Source: Lithospermum erythrorhizon (Eukaryota > Streptophyta > Magnoliopsida > Boraginales > Boraginaceae). From it: a stretch of DNA of 64,000 nucleotides. This document shows positions 58,560-64,000 of the stretch, piece after piece. Each line of letters starts with the position of its first letter. The stretch's first letter is position 1. The notes under the pieces are model-generated. The model ran no database searches and had not been told where the DNA came from. It was given only the letters and a program-made list of their open reading frames with translations. The position numbers were made by a program, and so were the translations under genes. The stretch spans positions 1 through 64,000 of the forward strand of contig JADFUC010001203.1 of assembly GCA_019722365.1 (NCBI GenBank). The letters are read 5' to 3'.

Positions 58560-61500
58560 TTGTGTTGTAGGTGGGACGCCATCCATGAAAGACAAATATT
58601 TGACGGGCGGATAATGGACGCTTCAAGGCACATGACGGGAGATGCCTCACTTTTCTTAAAGCTTGGTAACAAGGCGGTAGGGAATGTAAAGTTCGCTAAC
58701 AACGAAAACACAACGCAAATCTTAGGTAAATGATGCATTGGTAAGAAAGGTTGTTTTAAGATTAAAAATACTTTGTTTGTCACGGCGAGAAAGTTTAATT
58801 TACAAGGAAATAATTATAAAATGACATGCGAGGTCAAGTTTTCTAAACATAAATGTGTCATTTCCTCGAATGCTTCATCTTCATTTGTTGTGCATGGTTA
58901 TCGATTGAACAATGTCTACTATGTAAATTTTGATTTGTCAGTTTAGTAATATTTGCAATGTAATGTGGTTCATGATTTATGAAGCTTATGGTATCGACGG
59001 TCAGTCATGCTAGCATTTCAATGTTATCTAAATTGCATAAGCACTCGTGATGCAAAAGGTCTACCAAGTCTCACGACAAAAAGGATAAACTTTGTGGATT
59101 TATGTCAACCGTAAAATGCATAAATCATCTTTAAATCTATAAATCTTGTTTCACAAACCATGTGCTCGGATTTGTTACATATGGATTTGTTTGAGAGACG
59201 GATGTTGCGAGCTCGAGGATCTAAATATGTCTTTGTAATTGTGGATGATTACTCAAGGTTTACTTGGGTAATCGGGTCTTGCTAATAAGAGTGACGCCAT
59301 GAAAGAAGCTCAAGCAGCCATGTAAAAGCCTCATGAATTTAGCAGTGGCTCCAAAATCAAGCTCATGCAGTTTATCACGGAGGCGGTAGTTCAAGAATGA
59401 GGAGTTCAGCTTGTGGGGATTATGGGATCCAACACAACTTTTCGCACCAAGAACATCTCAACAAATGGAGTCGAGCGAAGCATCAGACCATTCAAACGGG
59501 CCGCACTATGTCAATGAACACAACTTTGCCAAAATACTTTGGGGACATGCTGCGGACACCGCTTGTTATACTATCAACCGGTATTTCTTAGACCTATTCT
59601 TGACAAAACTCCTTATGAACTTTGATATGGAAAGACCTCTATTGATTACTTAAAAAGTTTTAAGTAAATGCTATCTCTAAACACCAAAGATAAATTGAGT
59701 AAATTCGATGCTAAATCTATCGAAAATCTTTCGTTACTCGAAACTAGTGTTATATGGTCATCTTGGCATAAGAAGGATCAATGTGTGTACAATCTATTCA
59801 TGCACTTTATGAATCTAATCCGCTTGTTGAGAAAGTGTAGTATTTGGTAATGATTCAATAGTGTCAATGTCGATGACCACAAAGAAGGACAGCCTCAAAA
59901 CCAAGGTTCAAAATGAGGAAGCATCAATTACAGAAAAAATAATCATCGAACCGCAAGACGGATGATTATCTCCATGGGCGAACACAATAAGATTTGCCTG
60001 TGGGCATTTAGAATTGTTGGGAATCATCCCCCGGACTCCTATTCAGTGATCTCTCAAAGGGGGTGGAATTCACTTCGATCCTCTTTAACAATGCTTGCCT
60101 TCATAAGGCTTACGTGTCTCAAGTAGTACTTCGTAATGTTAAACAAGCTCTAGAGGATCTGGATTGGATTTTATCGATGCAAAAAAAAACTTGAATAATT
60201 TGAAAGATGAAAAGTTTGGCATTTAGTTGAATAACCTTGTGCTAGAACCATTTATTAAACAAATGGGTTTTAAAAATAAACTGATTGAAAACCAAAAGAG
60301 CTGGGTAAACAAGAGTCATCTTGTTATCCAAGGTTAGTAATCAAGTCGAAGGAGTGGTGACTCTCGACGAAACTTTGTTCGGGCGTCAGCTAGATCGAAT
60401 CCATTCGTATTATCCTAGCTTTCAGCCATAATGGATTTCAAACTACACCAAATGGATGTTAAAAAGTGCTTTTTAAATGGTTTTTGGATGAGGAAGTTGT
60501 AAACAACCACCGGCTTTGAAGATGCTAATTATCTTAATACGCGTGTTAACTGGGATAAAGCCCTTTAAGCACCTAGAGCTTGGTATGAGAGGTTAAGCAC
60601 ATATTTAGTTGCAAATGATTTCAAGAAGGGAAAGCTCGATTCCACGTTTTTCCTTAAAACCAAGGGCAAACATCTTATTGTTGTCCAAATATATGGGCTG
60701 GGATGACATTATTTTTATTCTACTAATGATTTGTCAAGTAAGTGAGAATTCTCAAAACATTACGTTGGAGTTCGAGATGAGCACGACGGGCTTAATTGAA
60801 CTTTTCGGACCTGCCAAGGCAAATGGATGACGGATTATTTGTCAAAGCTTAATTTCTCGAAGAGCTCATAAAGAAATTCGATAGAGGTAAAAAAGATTTG
60901 ACCTATGTCTGCATCAACTAAGCTCGAAGGATGAACAAGGTACAAGCATTAATGAGACAAAACATCGAGGTACGATTGGTAGCTTCTCCTTTTATCTTAC
61001 CGCATCTAGACCCGGGAGTATTATGTTTGCGTGTGTTTAGCATTGCTTCCAAGTACGTCCCAGAGTCTCATCTTAAAGTCGCTAGTGCTGACGCTCGGTA
61101 CGGAAAGGAACAATTGATCATGGCCTTGCATCCAAATGAAAAGCAAGAACTTTGAACCTTGTGGGATATTCGATGCGGATTTTGGCGGGTTGGGTACACT
61201 TGATAGAAAAAGTACCAGCGGACTTGTCATTTCGACATAGCCTTACTCTCAGCGGTCAAGCAAGAAACAAAATAGCGTGGCATTATCAACGCGGAGGCCG
61301 AGTATGTGGCGGTTGGAAATTGCGTGGCTCAAGTGCTTTGATGGAACAAACATTGAGGACTTTGGGATCAAGTATAATTGCACCGGTGTTATGTGACAAC
61401 ACTAGTGCTACTCAACATTGCAAAAACCTGCAACATTCTAGGACCAAGCACATCAAACTGCCAATATTTCATCCGGATCAGTGTGCAAAAGGAAACATTG

Positions 61501-61592
61501 ATCTAAAGTTCGTGGGGACAAATGATCAACTTATGGAGGCCTTCACCAAACCACTACCCGATGATCAATTTAACCGCATTAGGCGAAATTGA
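58560..61592 (+). pseudogene. Copia pol of element H: protease, integrase, RT, RNase H
   Basis: Protease block at 58600-58735: MDASRHMTGDASLF, where DSGCSRHMTGD is usual. The GAG-pre-integrase region is at about 58980-59150. The integrase core starts at 59180 (LLHMDLFERR, then YVFVIVDDYSRFTWV at 59226-59270). RT runs from 60136: VKQALEDLDWILSMQ, WVFKNKL at 60275, MDFKLHQMDVK at 60430, QPPGFEDAN at 60508. The catalytic strand near 60690 reads YMGWDDIIF instead of YVDDIIF, followed by LEFEMSTTG at 60768. RNase H at 60990-61592 ends with KGNIDLKFVGTNDQLMEAF and TKPLPDDQFNRIR. Integrase before RT marks Ty1/copia; the RT and RNase H motifs suggest SIRE/Maximus. Several frameshifts and stops. Confidence 0.85.
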
Positions 61593-61921
61593 CGCTTACC
61601 CTTTCTAGTAAGTGATTTTGTCTTCTCATGTCTTTTATGCCTTTGAATTATATGCATGCTATGTGTTTAAATGTGTCAAATTTTTTGGGATGATAAGCCA
61701 AATGATAAAATTGTCCGATTGTATGAATCGTATTGTTGATTGTTGTAATGTTCTTGAAGGCTGAGGACTACTTGGCCACAGACGCAGTGAGATGTTGGTT
61801 TTGTCGGGTTTTGAAAGTGAATGGATGGTTGCTTCAACTGAATGTGTGTCGGGTTGGTTCATTGGTTGAATGTGGATGATTGGGAATTATCGTGTGGAAT
61901 TGTGGAACTCTCTATCTCTGT
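61593..61921 (+). other. Spacer between pol and the repeat array of element H
   Basis: AT- and TG-rich, no gene. A 67-codon minus-strand frame at 61659-61862 is not recognisable. Confidence 0.5.
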
Positions 61922-62210
61922 CATCGAGACCCCGCCTCGAATGGGTCTCGGCGGGCGGGAAATCACCACCACCAAGAATTAGTCTCCCCATCGAGACCCC
62001 CTACTCATTGCTGGTGAGGTCTCGATGCAAAATACCTCTGGTTCTGCTCGCACCCCATCGAGACTCCCCTCCTCGAATGGTCTCACGGTGGGAAATAAAC
62101 TACCTCAGAATAGCCCCCATCGGTAATCTCCCCGAATTTGGTCTCAAGCCGGCGGAAATAACCACCAGAATAGCCCCATGGTACCCCCTCTCGAATGGGG
62201 CCCTCATGAA
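61922..62210. repeat. 67-bp minisatellite in element H
   Basis: Five units starting at 61922, 61989, 62056, 62118 and 62177. Each begins CATCGAGACCCC or a variant, is followed by TCGAATGGGTCTC, then a GGCGGGAAATAACCACC-like tail. CGAGACC and GGTCTCG form an inverted repeat, so each unit could fold. Related units sit at 55819-55960 in the putative 5' LTR. Confidence 0.85.
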
Positions 62211-62216
62211 TGCCTT

Positions 62217-62222
62217 TATATA
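62217..62222 (+). promoter_or_regulatory. TATA motif before the extra frame of element H
   Basis: TATATA directly after the minisatellite, followed by a pyrimidine-rich CACCTATTTCTTTTCCCC leader and an ATG 200 bp downstream at 62417. It could be a core promoter; there is no direct proof of transcription. Confidence 0.35.
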
Positions 62223-62416
62223 CAACATCACCTATTTCTTTTCCCCATTTCAACACAAAATTCCAACCTCTTCAACCCTAATTCACCCATAACCGCCCCT
62301 CTCAACCATTCTCTTCAAAAATTCATCAAAATTTCTCCAAATTATCACTCAAATCGCTAATCTCACAATCACACAAACCCAAACACTCTCCTCATTCTTC
62401 AAAATACTCCCATCAA

Positions 62417-63773
62417 ATGACCTCAAACCCACTAAACCCACAAAAGAGGGCAGAACCCAAACTCCCAACTTTAAATCAAGTGGTTCTTTTATCATGCCGA
62501 GTTCTTCAACCATGAATAAATTGACAATCTCAATGTTTTGCCATCATGGTGGAAAAGTGGAAGATTGGGCAAACCTAACATTCTTTGATGGGTACTTCTA
62601 CGATGGAGGAGACTTGAGGGACAAATTGTGATCTTGTAAAATTCCAAAGTGGGAGTAAAGCTTTTTGGGTGTTCTATGATATCTTCCGATTGGGTGTATT
62701 TCTTTTATGAGCATGTGGTTATACAAACTCCAATAGTAATAGTCTTAATATTGTTGGAATTTAATGGGAGGTCTTTTGAGTATAAGATGAGGAACTTTAG
62801 GGAAGACATTGGCCTGTCAGTCGAACGGGTTTTCTAGTTATGCTATTGACGCATATTCGCGGATGAGATTGAGTCGGCGGCTAATGTGACCACGATGTTG
62901 AACAATGGTCGTAGATTTAAGAACGGGTACCGTAAGAAGGGAGTGGTAGATACCTTGCCTTGTTTACACTTGTATACCGGGGAGGCGAGATTTGCCAACA
63001 CTTGTTTTGTGAAGTCCTTAGTACCCGTCGGGTCTCAAGATAGGAATCCGAGTAGAGTGGTCAACTCCTTAACCTACAAGTTCATGCTCCGACAACGAAT
63101 CAATCTTCCATTATCATTGCCTCCACATGCCACCCATGAAAATACCAAGGGCTACCACTCTTCCTAAGGGATGCTTATCACACATACATGGAAACTCGGG
63201 AGGCGACAGTGTTTTCCAAGAGGTGTGCCATTGATAGGGGGCACCCATAGGATCACCAAAGAATATTTCAAGACGTGCACTATTGCTTATCACAACAATC
63301 GTCTTTGGTGGAAATGGGAAGCAAAATTGGCTCATCGGGAGGATAGAAAAGCCATTCTAGCTATGTAGTTGCTGTGGAGGTCGCCGACGGAGGATCCCAT
63401 GTTTTCGGACGATGAGGATATTGATGATGAGGACTTCGATGATAATGAAGGGGATGATGATAATAATGAAGAAGGTGATGATAGTGATGGCAAGGCTCCT
63501 CATGAGGCGCTGGAGCAAATGTTCCAAGATCATGAGACTAAAGCAACGAAGCTCAGCATGCAGGCAACAAGTCATCAAGATAATCAAGTGCAACTTATGA
63601 AAGGACAAGAGACACTACTCAAGGAAAACAAGAAGATCAAGGACTATGTCAAAGGAATTATGAAATTCCTCTCATGTTTTGGGGAAGCAAATGAGAGGAC
63701 CAAGGCCCACAAGAAATACTTGGAGCATTCGACAACGAGGCGGTGTCGAGACGACCACCGGGACGGGTACTAG
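62417..63773 (+). pseudogene. Extra 3' frame of element H, possibly env-like or plant-transposon-protein type
   Basis: Located downstream of pol. From 62649 to 63773 a single frame stays in register for 375 codons with four internal stops (62835, 62847, 63165, 63366). The N-terminal portion includes WVYFFYEHVV and FNGRSFEYKMRNFREDIGL, which loosely resembles a putative plant transposon protein domain often found beside retroelements. The middle has FKNGYRKKGVVDTLPCLHLY. The C-terminal part (from 63396) is highly acidic (DDEDIDDEDFDDNEGDDD) followed by a likely coiled coil with heptad-like spacing (63500-63680). 62417-62648 (MTSNPLNPQKR) is probably the start but is frameshifted. SIRE/Maximus elements of other plants carry env-like frames with coiled coils in this place. 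No clear membrane segment or signal peptide is visible, so env identity is unproven. Confidence 0.55.
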
Positions 63774-64000
63774 TTCACATCCGCCTCTATTTCACATCCG
63801 CGCCTACTGGTATTGGTCTTGAGGATTATCTTATTGATGATGATGATGAAGTGGGATTTAATAGGGTCTTTCTTCTGCTGCTGGGAGCACCGGTCCGAAG
63901 ATAAATTAGTGGACTTTGATGGCTTTTACCTTTATGTTTTTATGCTTTATTTTTAGTTGTGTCTTGTTTAGTTTCTCGGTATGCCCCTTTTTTGTGATGA
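63774..64000 (+). other. 3' end of window, downstream of the extra frame
   Basis: Contains another GATGATGATGATGAA stretch at 63835-63850 and a T-rich tail with TTTATGCTTTATTTTTAG-like sequence. The polypurine tract and 3' LTR expected for element H are not reached. Confidence 0.4.

Noticed and set aside
1..64000. tRNA, rRNA or microRNA genes
   Set aside because: No cloverleaf-like box A/box B pair or rRNA stretch was recognised by eye; a tRNAscan or Infernal run would be needed to exclude small RNA genes.

Overview
The window is plant nuclear DNA, most likely from a eudicot. The evidence is one intact AP2/ERF transcription factor gene embedded in layer upon layer of plant-type transposable elements: Ty3/gypsy chromoviruses, Ty1/copia elements, CACTA/En-Spm DNA transposons and a hAT fragment. 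It is AT-rich with long gene-free stretches. I saw no bacterial operons, CRISPR arrays, rRNA genes or convincing tRNA genes. The species cannot be named from what is visible. Apart from the ERF gene, every coding remnant is broken by stops or frameshifts.

Layout, left half. 1-15136 is a gypsy element on the minus strand (called E1 here). Its 3' LTR runs off the left edge of the window and ends at 1654. A short non-coding interior follows (1655-3615). The 5' LTR starts at 3616 and is split by a nested minus-strand copia element (B, 6012-13906); the LTR resumes at 13907 and ends at 15136. 15137-15505 is an LTR-like fragment with a second copy at 25931-26335. 15506-18027 is a CACTA fragment with a spliced Transposase_24-type gene. 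18028-21155 is a truncated copia element (C) of the same family as B. 21156-25930 is a deleted gypsy chromovirus (D, minus strand) that keeps only RNase H, integrase and chromodomain remnants between its LTRs. 26336 to about 29760 is the gag-to-integrase half of another copia lineage (F, minus strand).

Right half. The ERF gene lies at 30811-31641 with a TATA box at 30721. Its 3' side is bordered by a CACTA element (32089-37065) whose ends show matching terminal motifs and a 3-bp target duplication. A second, more decayed CACTA-like region (39055-44160) carries a nested gypsy gag fragment (41183-42510). It is followed by a CACTA transposase N-terminus (44466-45223) and a hAT transposase fragment (45481-45720, minus). 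47597-55365 is a nearly complete plus-strand Tekay/Del-type gypsy chromovirus (G) with LTR, tRNA-Met primer site, gag, protease, RT, RNase H, integrase, chromodomain and polypurine tract; its 3' LTR is cut off after about 390 bp. A plus-strand SIRE/Maximus-like copia element (H) fills the rest and leaves the window. Past its pol it carries an additional open frame (62417-63773) with an acidic stretch and a predicted coiled coil.

The most notable patterns are: the extra frame of element H and the 67-bp minisatellite plus TATA motif found on both sides of its pol; a palindromic GTATAAGG-type minisatellite that recurs inside three different gypsy LTRs; and the clean CACTA boundaries next to the ERF gene. 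Boundaries were placed by eye and are approximate to a few tens of bases unless a terminal motif is cited. Lineage names come from recognised domain motifs, not from database searches.
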